From Synechococcus sp. HJ21-Hayes (GTDB lineage: Bacteria > Cyanobacteriota > Cyanobacteriia > PCC-6307 > Cyanobiaceae), in the NCBI RefSeq assembly GCF_024345835.1, contig NZ_JAGQBW010000007.1:62001-126000 (forward strand): a stretch of DNA of 64,000 bases, given 5' to 3'. Numbering within the stretch: the stretch's first letter is position 1; every line of letters begins with the position of its first letter. Shown in pieces: positions 56,250-63,787 of this stretch. The notes under the pieces were generated by a model. The model had not been told where the DNA came from. It saw only the letters and a program-made list of their open reading frames with translations, and ran no database searches. The translations under genes were made by a program, and so were the position numbers.

Positions 56250-57353
56250 TTAAGACTTGTTCATTGCCTCCTGACGCCACTGCTGCACCGCGCCGATGCG
56301 CTTGAGCTCGGTGATGGCCCGGTTGATGCGATCCGCTGTGGCCTCATCGAGGCGGGGGGAGAGGGCGAAGGCCTGGGATTCGGGCATCAGCCCCTGCAAC
56401 ACCAGTTCAAGGCGGCGATCCTTGCTGGTCGCAAGGGCGTATTGCAGTTGCAGATCGTCCGCCAGCACAGCATCCACGCGCCCACTCAGGAGCAGCTGGG
56501 GCGCTGCCTTGGCGTTCGCCAGGGGGATCAGTTGGACCTGACTGTCCAGCGATCGGCTATTGAGGTTTTTGAGGATGGCCTCGCTCACGCTGCCGGGCCT
56601 CACGGCCACCCGCTGGCCTTCCAGATCGCCAAGGTTGCGGATCGGGCGGCTGCCCACGGAGCGGGGTTGCTGCACCACGTTCACGGTGATGGCTCCCACC
56701 AGCAGCGAAGCGGTCACGATGCGAATCAGGTAGCTGACCAGCACCAGGGCATGGCCACGGGTGGTGTCGGCAATGGTGTTCGTTCCGGGCCCGGTGGCCA
56801 GGATCTGAAAGATCTTGGCGTAGGTGCGGCGGCGCCCCTGGCTTGCGATGGCGTTGCCCTGCCCATGCCCCTCACAGATGCACAGCAGACAGGAGACCAG
56901 CGCGATGGCCAGGAGGTAGCCCCCCAGCAGTTGCAGCAGGTCGGGGGCGAGCAGGGCGCGCACGGATGCTTGGCCCGCCTCCAGCCGGTTGCGCTTCACC
57001 ATCACGGCCAGTCCCATCTCCTGGAACGGCACCGCAAAGCGGTAAATGCCCACCCGGTCGGGCGACACGTTGAGGCAACTCACGGCCACATCCAGCTGGC
57101 CCGCCTGGGTGTCCGCCAGCAGCGCAGCGGCGGTGGCCCTGCCCTCCAGCACGTAGGGAAGATCGCTGCGCACCGCCACGGTGTTCCACAGATCCACGGC
57201 GAGGCCCTGCCAGTTGCCCTCGGCGCGGGAGGAACAGGGTTGGGCCCCTTCCAGCACACCCACTCGCAGCACCGGCGCAAGCGGCGCGGCCGCCACCGGG
57301 GCCGTGAGCAGCAGCGCCAGGGGAAGCAACCAGCCAGGACGCAGCCGGTTCAT
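56250..57353 (-). CDS. ionotropic-glutamate-receptor-like / periplasmic-binding channel protein
   Basis: 367 residues from ATG 57353 (MNRLRPGWLLPLALLLTAPVAA signal). A periplasmic amino-acid-binding-like domain is split by membrane helices, as in prokaryotic GluR0: lobe part one (RVGVLEGAQPC to PFQEMGLAVMVKRN), helix LLQLLGGYLLAIALVSCLLCICEG near 139, helix LVLVSYLIRIVTASLLVGAITVNVV near 205-230, then lobe part two (NLGDLEGQRVAVRPGSVSEAILKN). The K+ selectivity filter (TVGYGD) is not seen; the region reads ATGPGTNTIADTT. A channel role is therefore unproven. Coupled by ATGA overlap to DUF3593. Confidence 0.78.
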   Translation of the reverse strand: MNRLRPGWLLPLALLLTAPVAAAPLAPVLRVGVLEGAQPCSSRAEGNWQGLAVDLWNTVAVRSDLPYVLEGRATAAALLADTQAGQLDVAVSCLNVSPDRVGIYRFAVPFQEMGLAVMVKRNRLEAGQASVRALLAPDLLQLLGGYLLAIALVSCLLCICEGHGQGNAIASQGRRRTYAKIFQILATGPGTNTIADTTRGHALVLVSYLIRIVTASLLVGAITVNVVQQPRSVGSRPIRNLGDLEGQRVAVRPGSVSEAILKNLNSRSLDSQVQLIPLANAKAAPQLLLSGRVDAVLADDLQLQYALATSKDRRLELVLQGLMPESQAFALSPRLDEATADRINRAITELKRIGAVQQWRQEAMNKS

Positions 57354-57679
57354 TCGCTTGGTTCCTCTTGCCTGGTGGCCATCCCGCTGAAGCCCAGCAA
57401 GACCAGCAGATTGCTCACGGTGAGCAGCGATTCGGCGCCGCCATGCAGTGCATCCACATCGGCCAGCTGGCGCCCGTATTGGGCCTCCGCCACCAGGGCC
57501 GCTGCAATGGTGACAGCCACAAACAGCAGGGTGACACCAAAGCCGATTAGGGCCAGCCGGGGGAAGCGCCCACTCTTCCAGCCCCACCACAGGAAGGCCA
57601 GATAGGGGAAGAGGGACAGGGCAAAGAGGGGGGCTGGATCGAAGCTGGCGAGGTGCAGCAGCAAGGCAGTCACCGTCAT
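57350..57679 (-). CDS. DUF3593 membrane protein
   Basis: 109 residues, with three membrane segments (PLFALSLFPYLAFLWWGW, LIGFGVTLLFVAVTIAAALVA, SLLTVSNLLVLLGFSGM). The DUF3593 family occurs in cyanobacteria and plant plastids, typically beside DUF2499. Function unknown. It overlaps both neighbours by 4 nt (57350-57353 and 57676-57679), so three proteins are made from one coupled message. Confidence 0.82.
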   Translation of the reverse strand: MTVTALLLHLASFDPAPLFALSLFPYLAFLWWGWKSGRFPRLALIGFGVTLLFVAVTIAAALVAEAQYGRQLADVDALHGGAESLLTVSNLLVLLGFSGMATRQEEPSE

Positions 57680-57978
57680 GGCTGCAGCCGGCTCTGGCGG
57701 TAGATGTTCCAGGCGGCAACGGCCATGGCCCCGTTGCCGATGGCGGTGGTTCCGGCCTGCAGCACCACCAAGCCCTTCAGTTCAGCGGCGTTGTCGAACA
57801 GATGCCAGGTGCAGGCCGCCATGGCACTCACCAGCGCCGGCACCATGGCCAGGGCCAGCCAGGTCCAGGCCCGTTCACCCCGGCTCAGCCCCCAGCGCTG
57901 GATGGCGAGCATGGCCAGCACCCATTCCAGGACGGATGCAACATGGATCCACCAGGTGGGCAGGGAAAGGGCGTGCAT
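57676..57978 (-). CDS. DUF2499 membrane protein (Ycf49-like)
   Basis: 100 residues with about three membrane segments. The family signature LSLPTWWIHVASVLEWVLAMLAIQRWG lies near residues 4-30, and ACTWHLFDNAAELKGLVVLQAGTTAIGN near 55-82. It corresponds to the plastid ycf49-type protein. Function unknown, but the plastid retention suggests photosynthetic membranes. First gene of the coupled trio; its promoter would lie in the 200-nt gap to the DOMON gene. Confidence 0.85.
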   Translation of the reverse strand: MHALSLPTWWIHVASVLEWVLAMLAIQRWGLSRGERAWTWLALAMVPALVSAMAACTWHLFDNAAELKGLVVLQAGTTAIGNGAMAVAAWNIYRQSRLQP

Positions 57979-58067
57979 GGGTGGGTTCTAGCGGCTGAGC
58001 CCCCCTTTTGCTCGACGCGCTGTGGCCGCTGAATGGCTCGAACACGGTGTTCAGCACCTGGATTGCG

Positions 58068-58160
58068 CTAGGGACTGGGCCGCCCAGGGCGCATGATGGA
58101 GCCGGAGCGGCATTTCACGATGACGTTGCCTTCGGGCAGGGGCTCAGGGTGGTGGTTCAT
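58068..58160 (-). CDS. possible 30-residue small ORF
   Basis: ATG 58160 to TGA at 58068 encodes MNHHPEPLPEGNVIVKC followed by a short basic/proline tail. It lies alone in the gap between DUF2499 and the DOMON gene. There is no recognised family. It overlaps nothing, but evidence is only an open frame of 31 codons, so chance is quite possible. Confidence 0.22.
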   Translation of the reverse strand: MNHHPEPLPEGNVIVKCRSGSIMRPGRPSP

Positions 58161-58186
58161 CCGGAGCCCTTCCAGGTTTTCTCCTC

Positions 58187-58732
58187 TTATCGCCACAGCG
58201 CCGCGATGAAGCTGTCGCGGCGGTGGAAGTCGGGCTCGCTGCCGGTGTGCTGCAGGGCCCAATAGCTGCAATCACCATGGCGTTGCTCCAGGACGGCCGT
58301 GAGCGAGAGCTCCAGGGCCGCTTCAGTCGGCACCAGCGTGCTGAGGTTCAGCTCCACAGCGAGGCTCAGGGCATCCCCCTCCTGCTGGCGTGCAACCGGG
58401 AGAGCCGAGCAGCGCGGTTCGGGCCGGAGGCCAGTGCGGTAGCCATCGAGGCGGTAGAGGTTCCAGTGGCCCGCTGGCGACAGGTTCAGTTCCCAGTAGC
58501 CCTCGCTGCCGGCCACGCCCACGAAGGCCTCGAAGCAGGTGGATTGCCAGAGCTCATCGCGGCGTTGTGGCGTGGGGCTGGGCAGGGGGAGCTTCAGGCC
58601 CTCGAGGTTGCCGCACAACCGGTAGTGGATGCGCAGGTGGCCCTGCTCCAGGCTGTAGGCACCGTCCAGCACGAGGCCGGCCAGGGCCGGATCCGGATCG
58701 AAGGGCTGCAGGCGAAAAGGCACGGTGGGCAT
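58187..58732 (-). CDS. DOMON-like domain protein
   Basis: 181 residues of beta-sandwich character: LVLDGAYSLEQGHLRIHYRLCGNLEGLKLP, then RRDELWQSTCFEAFVGVAGSEGYWELNLSPAGHWNLYRLDGYR near residues 57-99. The block around ELWQSTCFEAFV and YWELNLSPAGHWNLY is characteristic of bacterial DOMON-like type 9 proteins, usually carbohydrate or heme binders. No signal peptide, so cytosolic. It starts 9 nt after the NahK-like kinase gene, suggesting a sugar-linked pair. Confidence 0.82.
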   Translation of the reverse strand: MPTVPFRLQPFDPDPALAGLVLDGAYSLEQGHLRIHYRLCGNLEGLKLPLPSPTPQRRDELWQSTCFEAFVGVAGSEGYWELNLSPAGHWNLYRLDGYRTGLRPEPRCSALPVARQQEGDALSLAVELNLSTLVPTEAALELSLTAVLEQRHGDCSYWALQHTGSEPDFHRRDSFIAALWR

Positions 58733-58741
58733 GGGGGAGCC

Positions 58742-59875
58742 TCAGGCCACCACGGCCTGCTGCCGCAGCCGCTGCACCAGGGCCCGCAGCTCGGCCTCCT
58801 GGGCCTCGATGCTCTCGGTGAGGCGGAACTGCACCAGGGCCCGGTTGAGGTTGTGCTCTGGATAGCTGGCCTTGAAGTAGGTGCTGCCGGCCAGGTAGTC
58901 GCTGAAGAAGCGCAGGCCAAGCTCAAAGCTGATCAAGCGGGCTGCATCCACGATGTAGGTGATGTCGGCATCGCTGAGAAAGCTGTTGGCAACAGAGAAG
59001 TAGCCCTCCAGGATTTCTGCGGCCAGGCCGGCATCGAAGTTCACCGCTGCGAGGTCTGTGCTGTCTTCGCCAGCTCGATTGCAGCAGGAGCGCAGGCAGT
59101 CGCCGATGTCGTAGTGGATCAGGCCCGGTTTCACGGTGTCCAGATCCACCAGGCCCACGGCCTGGCCGCTGGTTCCATCGAGCATCACGTTGTTGATCTT
59201 CGGATCACCGTGGATGGGCCGAAGCTTCAGCTCGCCGCGGGCCCTGGCGTTTTCGAGCACGGAGGCGAAGGCCTCGCGGTTGCGGATGAAGGCGATGCAG
59301 TGGTCGGTGCGCTCGCAGCGCTCCAGCTCGCTGCGCACCAGGGCCTGGCGGTAGTGCTCGAGATAGAGCGGTGTGATGTGGAAGCCCTCGAGGGTGTCGG
59401 CCAGCTGCTCGGTGGGCAGATCGCTGATCAGCAGGTGGAACATCCCCAGGCCGAACCCCAGTTCGTGGGCCTGTTCGGGGCCCTCGATCACGTCCACGCT
59501 GCGAGCTTCAGCGATGAAGCTGATGGTGCGCCAGAAACCGCCCTGGCTGCAGGCGTAGAGGGGGGCATTCCCGTGGCGGGTGGTGATCACCTCCGGCAGC
59601 TCCCAGCGGCGACCTTCTAGGGCGGGCAGGGGCTGGTGCAGCCGCGCCCGCACGTGGGTGCCCAGGGTGATCAGGTTTTGCATCACCAGTTGGGGCTGGC
59701 GGAACACCTGGGTGTTGATGCGCTGCAGCACCGTGGGGAGCCCGCCCGCGCGCACCAGATAGGTGTCGTTCACGTTGCCGCTGCCGAGGGGCGTGATCGA
59801 CTCAATGGTGTCGGGGGCGTGGAAGGCCGCCGCCACGGCCTGGAGATGGTGGCTGTCGTGGCCCCTGGCCTGCAT
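58742..59875 (-). CDS. aminoglycoside phosphotransferase family kinase, NahK-like
   Basis: 377 residues from ATG 59875 (MQARGHDSHHLQAVAAAFH). The nucleotide loop ITPLGSGNVNDTYLV and the block TVLQRINTQVFRQPQLVMQNL resemble N-acetylhexosamine 1-kinases. The catalytic motif is RPIHGDPKINNVMLDGTSGQAVGLVDLDTVKPGLIHYDIGDCLRS (Brenner HxDxxxxN analogue near residues 220-263). A monosaccharide or amino-sugar substrate is likely. It precedes the DOMON-like gene with a 9-nt gap. Confidence 0.85.
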   Translation of the reverse strand: MQARGHDSHHLQAVAAAFHAPDTIESITPLGSGNVNDTYLVRAGGLPTVLQRINTQVFRQPQLVMQNLITLGTHVRARLHQPLPALEGRRWELPEVITTRHGNAPLYACSQGGFWRTISFIAEARSVDVIEGPEQAHELGFGLGMFHLLISDLPTEQLADTLEGFHITPLYLEHYRQALVRSELERCERTDHCIAFIRNREAFASVLENARARGELKLRPIHGDPKINNVMLDGTSGQAVGLVDLDTVKPGLIHYDIGDCLRSCCNRAGEDSTDLAAVNFDAGLAAEILEGYFSVANSFLSDADITYIVDAARLISFELGLRFFSDYLAGSTYFKASYPEHNLNRALVQFRLTESIEAQEAELRALVQRLRQQAVVA

Positions 59876-60069
59876 CACGGCTGCACGGATCCGGCTGGTG
59901 TCGCAGCGTTGCACGCATGAGAAGACTTTTGAGCCCCGCGGTGCCAGCGCGCCCACAGGCCAAACGTCTCAGCAGGTGGTAGGGTGAGACAGATTCAAAG
60001 AGTTCTCTTTAGCAAGCTCACCACTTTCTCCAGAGCTGCCTTCGAGTCGGTTCATAGTCTTTCTGGTTC

Positions 60070-60396
60070 ATGACGATTTACGTAGGGAATCTGTCCTTCG
60101 ACGCCGAAGTGTCAGATCTCGAGCACCTGTTTGCCGAATACGGTCAGGTGAGCAAGTGCAGCCTGCCCCTCGACCGCGACACCGGTCGCAAGCGTGGTTT
60201 TGCTTTCGTTGAAATGGCCAACGAGGCCGATGAGGCCAAGGCCATCAACGATCTGCAAGATGTTGAGTGGATGGGTCGCAGCATCCGCGTCAACAAAGCT
60301 GAGCCCCGCACCGGCGGTGGTGGCGGCGGCGGTGGCCGTGGTGGCTACGGCGGTGGCGGCGGCTACGGCGGCGGCGGCGGTGGCAACCGCTGGTGA
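60070..60396 (+). CDS. glycine-rich RRM RNA-binding protein
   Basis: 108 residues: a single RRM (residues 1-80) plus a glycine tail. RNP2 is MTIYVGNLSFD, RNP1 is KRGFAFVEMANEADE near 42-56. The tail after TGGGG has GRGGYGGGGGYGGGGG. These Rbp proteins are cold- or light-regulated and in cyanobacteria help target mRNAs to thylakoids. A 194-nt 5' region precedes the start, with a long apparent leader rich in pyrimidines near the ATG. The gene is followed by a strong terminator. Confidence 0.95.
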   Translation: MTIYVGNLSFDAEVSDLEHLFAEYGQVSKCSLPLDRDTGRKRGFAFVEMANEADEAKAINDLQDVEWMGRSIRVNKAEPRTGGGGGGGGRGGYGGGGGYGGGGGGNRW

Positions 60397-60427
60397 TCCC
60401 CAGCCCCTAGGCCCTAACTCGTCTTCG

Positions 60428-60459
60428 AAACCGTTCCTGCTTGCAGGGGCGGTTTTTTT
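60428..60459 (+). terminator. intrinsic terminator after the RRM gene
   Basis: A 13-nt stem AAACCGTTCCTGC/GCAGGGGCGGTTT with a 2-nt loop (TT) and two G-T pairs is followed by TTTT, giving a run of seven T's. It lies 32 nt after the RRM stop and 43 nt before the Nif11-like gene. Confidence 0.88.
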
Positions 60460-60502
60460 CTGGCGTTCTGGCTAGCTGTGGAGGGTCCATCGGGTTGCAC
60501 CC

Positions 60503-60667
60503 ATGTCCAAATCTCAGCTGAATGCGTTTGTGGCCAAGATGGAAAGCGATCCTTCCCTGAAGGCCCTGGTGGCATCCGCGACTTCCTCCGAGGCTGTGGT
60601 GTTGATCGCCAGCGATAACGGCAACAGCTTCTCGGCCGCCACCTGGAACCGCCACCTGCGCGGCTGA
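60503..60667 (+). CDS. Nif11-like small protein
   Basis: 54 residues from ATG 60503. The Nif11 pattern is visible: MSKSQLNAFVAKMESDPSLK, then ALVASATSSEAVVLIASDNG and a short C-terminus NSFSAATWNRHLRG. In other cyanobacteria this domain is the leader of prochlorosin-type lanthipeptides or a stand-alone nitrogen-linked protein. No double-glycine cleavage site, Cys-rich core or LanM-type enzyme is present here, so a stand-alone protein is more likely. It follows a terminator and is convergent with the ABC-2 permease. Confidence 0.72.
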   Translation: MSKSQLNAFVAKMESDPSLKALVASATSSEAVVLIASDNGNSFSAATWNRHLRG

Positions 60668-60668
60668 A

Positions 60669-61469
60669 TCAGCTGGAGGCGGAGGTGTAGTACCGCAGGG
60701 CGTACTGCCAGAACCAGCGGCTCAGCCCCAGGGCGGCCGCTGCCACCCCCAGGCTGGCGAGGGCCCAGCTGGCGCTGACGCGGCCCAGGATCGCCTCCGC
60801 CGGCACGGTGGTGAGAAAGGCCACGGGTAACACCAGGGTGAACAGGGTGCGTAGCCCCACTGGGTAGGCACTCACGGGATAGCGGCCCGCCACCAGCACA
60901 TAGCGGAGCACTTCAGTGGCGTTCCACACCTTCACGAACCAGATGCTCAGGGCCGCGAGCAGGAACCAGAGGCTGTAAAGGATCACCGCACTGCTGGCCA
61001 GCAGCAGCGCCGTGAGGGCCACGTGGCTGGCTTGCCAGCTGGCCCCGGCTTGGTTGGCGGCCCAGAGGATCAGCCCAGCTCCCGCCACCAGGCCCGGCAG
61101 GCCCCAGGGGGAGAAGCTGCGGGTGGAGATCCAGAACTGGCTGTCGATGGGCTTCAACAGCACGAAATCCAGGGTGCCGTTCTGCACATGGCTCACGATC
61201 TTGCTGAGGTTGGGCTGCAGCACGGCGCTGGTGAGCCCATCCAGCAAGGTGTAGACGCCGAGCACCACCAGCGCCTCATCCCAGCTCCAGCCACCCAGCC
61301 TGCTACTGCGGCCATAGAGCAGGGCGAGCACGAACAGGCTGCCGGCCAGGTTGCCCACCACCGCCAGCAGTTCGATGGCCATGTTGGCCTGGTATTCCAG
61401 CTCCGCCGCCAGGGACGTGGCCCAGAAGCGGCCCAGGCTGCGCCAGTAACGGTTCCGAGGCATCGGCAT
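60669..61469 (-). CDS. ABC-2 type transporter permease, second subunit
   Basis: 266 residues with about six membrane segments. N-terminal RFWATSLAAELEYQANMAIELLAVVGNLAGSLFVLALLYG and QNGTLDFVLLKPIDSQFWISTRSF are typical of the DUF990-type ABC-2 exporters. The cargo cannot be predicted. Its ATG overlaps the upstream permease stop by one base (TGATG at 61467-61471), so translation is coupled. Last gene of the operon, ending one base from the Nif11-like gene stop on the other strand. Confidence 0.88.
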   Translation of the reverse strand: MPMPRNRYWRSLGRFWATSLAAELEYQANMAIELLAVVGNLAGSLFVLALLYGRSSRLGGWSWDEALVVLGVYTLLDGLTSAVLQPNLSKIVSHVQNGTLDFVLLKPIDSQFWISTRSFSPWGLPGLVAGAGLILWAANQAGASWQASHVALTALLLASSAVILYSLWFLLAALSIWFVKVWNATEVLRYVLVAGRYPVSAYPVGLRTLFTLVLPVAFLTTVPAEAILGRVSASWALASLGVAAAALGLSRWFWQYALRYYTSASS

Positions 61470-62257
61470 CAGGCCCCCATCGCTCCGTAGCGCCGCACCC
61501 CTGCCCGCCAGAGCAGCCAGGCGATCGGCGCCAGCAGGGCAATCCAGGCTGCCAGGGCCCCGAAGCCAGCGGCAGCATTCACGGGCATGCCTGCCAGCAA
61601 TTGGGCCGGGAAGCTGAGCATGTAGGGGAAGGGCGTGGCCAGGGCGAAGCTCTTCATCGGTGCCGGGAAGGTGTCGAGCGGGGCCACCAGACCGGAGAGG
61701 AAGAGGTAGGGAATCAGCAGCAGCCGATCCAGTGCCGCCGCCCGCTCACTCCAAAAGCACAGCATGGTCACCACGGTTTGGAGCAGGAAGCGCAGGGCGA
61801 AGGCTGCCCCGATGGCCAGCAGTCCCAGGAGCAGGGCCCCAGCGGAGGGCAGTGCCAGGTCGGTGGGCTGCAGGAGCGCCAGTACCGCCAGCATCAACGC
61901 CACGAACGGGATCCTGGTGGCCTGCTCGGCGATGTGGGCGGCCAGGTAGCGCCAGAGGGGCTGCAGGGGCTGCAGCAGATAGGGAGAGAGCTTGCCCTGC
62001 AGGGCGTCCTCCTCGAACACGTGGATCAGCCACACCACGGTGAACTGGCGCACCACGAAGGCCGCGATGAAGTAGTGGCTCAGCTGTTGGGGGCTCAGGC
62101 CTGCCGCCACGGCGCCGCCGGCCCCCTGCCACACCCCCAGCATGATCAGGGGGAGCACACCGGAGAGGGCCCACAGGGCGATTTCGGCGCGGTATTCGAG
62201 CATGTAGGCGTACTGGGTGGCGAGCAACACCCGGGCGATCCGCAGGGCGCGCCTCAC
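61469..62257 (-). CDS. ABC-2 type transporter permease, first subunit
   Basis: 262 residues from GTG 62257. About six membrane segments (YAYMLEYRAEIALWALSGVLPLIMLGVW, FVALMLAVLALLQPTDL, GALLLGLLAIGAAFALRFLLQTVVTML). FEEDALQGKLSPYLLQPLQPLWRYLAAHIAEQ near residues 82-113 is the typical ABC-2 coupling region. It forms an exporter with the second permease and the ATPase. It overlaps the ATPase by 4 nt. Confidence 0.88.
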   Translation of the reverse strand: MRRALRIARVLLATQYAYMLEYRAEIALWALSGVLPLIMLGVWQGAGGAVAAGLSPQQLSHYFIAAFVVRQFTVVWLIHVFEEDALQGKLSPYLLQPLQPLWRYLAAHIAEQATRIPFVALMLAVLALLQPTDLALPSAGALLLGLLAIGAAFALRFLLQTVVTMLCFWSERAAALDRLLLIPYLFLSGLVAPLDTFPAPMKSFALATPFPYMLSFPAQLLAGMPVNAAAGFGALAAWIALLAPIAWLLWRAGVRRYGAMGA

Positions 62258-63237
62258 GCCACGCTCCCCTGGCGGAACAGCCGCCCGATGAGTTCTTCCA
62301 CGGGGGGATCGCTCACTTCGAGGTCGAGCACGTCGAAACGGCTCAGCAGTTCGCCAACCTGCTGGGTGAGCTGCTCGCGGGGGATCAGCAAGCGCACCTG
62401 GTGGCCCTGCAGCGACTCGAGCTCGCCATAGCCCTGGAACTCCTCAGCGTTGGCCAGGTGGCGGAGCTCCAGGCGCACCTCGCGCTGGGGGGCCAGGCTG
62501 GTGGTGAGTTCCTCCAGGGAGCCGTCGTAGAAGAGGCGGCCCTGGTGGATCAACAGCACCCGCGGACACAGGGCCGTGATGTCGCCCATGTAGTGGCTGG
62601 TGAGCAGCACAGTGGCGCCATAGCGGCGGTTGTAGTCCGCCAGGAAATCACGCACCCGGGCCTGGGCGTTCACATCCAGGCCAAGGGTGGGCTCATCGAG
62701 AAACAGCACCGCCGGGCGGTGCAGCAGGGCGGCCAGCAGCTCTGCCTTCATGCGCTGGCCCAGGGAGAGCTTGCGCACGGGGCGGGTGAGCTCGTCGCCG
62801 AGCTCGAGCATGTCGGCCAGCTCGTGGATGCGCCGCTTGGCCTCGCTGTCGTCGATGCCGTACACGGCCGCATTGACGCGGAAGGAATCCAGCGGCGGCA
62901 AATCCCAGATCAGCTGCTGCTTGTTGCCCATCACCAGGGTGATCTGCTCGAGGAAGCGGGGCTGGCGCCGGGCCGGCACCCAGCCCGCCACCTGCACGGA
63001 TCCAGACGAGGGATGGATCAACCCCGTGAGCATCTTCAAGGTGGTGGTTTTGCCGGCTCCATTGGGGCCGAGGAAGCCCACGATCTCGCCGGGCTCCACC
63101 GCAAAGCTCACGCCCTGCACCGCCACCACATCGCGATGGCGGCGCCGCAGCAGGTGCTGCACACTGCCACGCAGGCCGGGTTGCCGGTCGGCAACGCGGT
63201 AGGTGCGGCTCAGCTCGTCAACGGAAACGATCGGCAT
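62254..63237 (-). CDS. ABC transporter ATP-binding protein
   Basis: 327 residues from ATG 63237 (MPIVSVDELSRTYRV). Walker A is GFLGPNGAGKTTTLKMLTGL near residues 56-75, the signature is RKLSLGQRMKAELLAALLHRP near 150, and Walker B is AVLFLDEPTLGLDVNAQARV near 171-190. The C-terminal extension after residue 240 is a regulatory domain typical of polysaccharide- or multidrug-type exporters. It lies in an operon of the sepF-like gene, ATPase and two permeases. A longer start at 63321 is rejected because it overlaps sepF-like coding. Confidence 0.94.
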   Translation of the reverse strand: MPIVSVDELSRTYRVADRQPGLRGSVQHLLRRRHRDVVAVQGVSFAVEPGEIVGFLGPNGAGKTTTLKMLTGLIHPSSGSVQVAGWVPARRQPRFLEQITLVMGNKQQLIWDLPPLDSFRVNAAVYGIDDSEAKRRIHELADMLELGDELTRPVRKLSLGQRMKAELLAALLHRPAVLFLDEPTLGLDVNAQARVRDFLADYNRRYGATVLLTSHYMGDITALCPRVLLIHQGRLFYDGSLEELTTSLAPQREVRLELRHLANAEEFQGYGELESLQGHQVRLLIPREQLTQQVGELLSRFDVLDLEVSDPPVEELIGRLFRQGSVA

Positions 63238-63244
63238 GGAGCGC

Positions 63245-63544
63245 TCAGGCCGCTTCCACTCTGGTGACGCCGGAGGTGAACAGGAACACGCCAAGGCCCA
63301 GCTGATGGGACTGGCCGTCAATGGCGGCCATGCCGCCGCAGGCGTAGTCCACCAGCCGCTGGCCGGCGGCCTCGGGCAGGGCGCAGAGGTTGATCACGAT
63401 CGTGCGGTTCCTGCGCACGGCCTCGATGAGCTGCTCGGCGTCCGCCATGGTGGTGGGGGCCAACAGCAGAACTTCCGGGCCCCGACGTTCGGGGTAACCA
63501 GGGCTGGGCTTGCGCTCAACAGGGGATGCGGCCGGGTTGATCAT
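63245..63544 (-). CDS. short SepF-domain protein
   Basis: 99 residues. The core (EVLLLAPTTMADAEQLIEAVRRNRTIVINLCALPEAAGQRLVDYACGGMAAIDGQSHQLGLGVFLFTSG, residues about 24-92) matches the SepF FtsZ-anchor domain. Canonical SepF has a membrane-binding N-terminal amphipathic helix and about 150-190 residues. The short N-terminus here (MINPAASPVERKPSP) lacks one, so membrane attachment is doubtful. A main sepF is likely elsewhere. It starts 6 nt after DUF2811 and ends 7 nt before the ABC ATPase. Confidence 0.82.
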   Translation of the reverse strand: MINPAASPVERKPSPGYPERRGPEVLLLAPTTMADAEQLIEAVRRNRTIVINLCALPEAAGQRLVDYACGGMAAIDGQSHQLGLGVFLFTSGVTRVEAA

Positions 63545-63550
63545 CGCGGC

Positions 63551-63787
63551 TTAGCGGGAGACAGGGGCGTCCTGGCGGCGGAACAGGCCGTCGAGGTAGT
63601 GGCGCGCAACGGCGCGGTCCTGACTGCCGTGCTGAAACAGAAACCCCGCCAGGGCCACCTGCATCAGCCGGTACTGGTCCCACTGCGGATGCACCCGCAC
63701 GAACTCCCGCATGGCGTCGTACAGGTCCTCCGGGAACTGGTTCTCGACACTGACGAACTGGGGAGCGTGGTCGGGGATCTGCTTCAT
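63551..63787 (-). CDS. DUF2811 protein
   Basis: 78 residues from ATG 63787 (MKQIPDHAPQFVSVENQFPE). The family pattern is VSVENQFPEDLYDAMREFVRVHPQWDQYRLMQVALAGFLFQHGSQDRAVARHYL (read in parts). DUF2811 is cyanobacterial with no known role. First gene of the run ending in the ABC-2 exporter, 6 nt from sepF-like. The 213 nt beyond it to the window end hold no gene I can support; a divergent gene may start near 63862. Confidence 0.8.
   Translation of the reverse strand: MKQIPDHAPQFVSVENQFPEDLYDAMREFVRVHPQWDQYRLMQVALAGFLFQHGSQDRAVARHYLDGLFRRQDAPVSR

Noticed and set aside
58223-59620. 465-codon open frame antisense to the NahK-like and DOMON genes
   Set aside because: No recognisable motif; composition is typical of a complement of GC-rich coding sequence.
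60313-60390. GGC/GGT repeat tract
   Set aside because: It is the glycine tail of the RRM protein, normal for this family.
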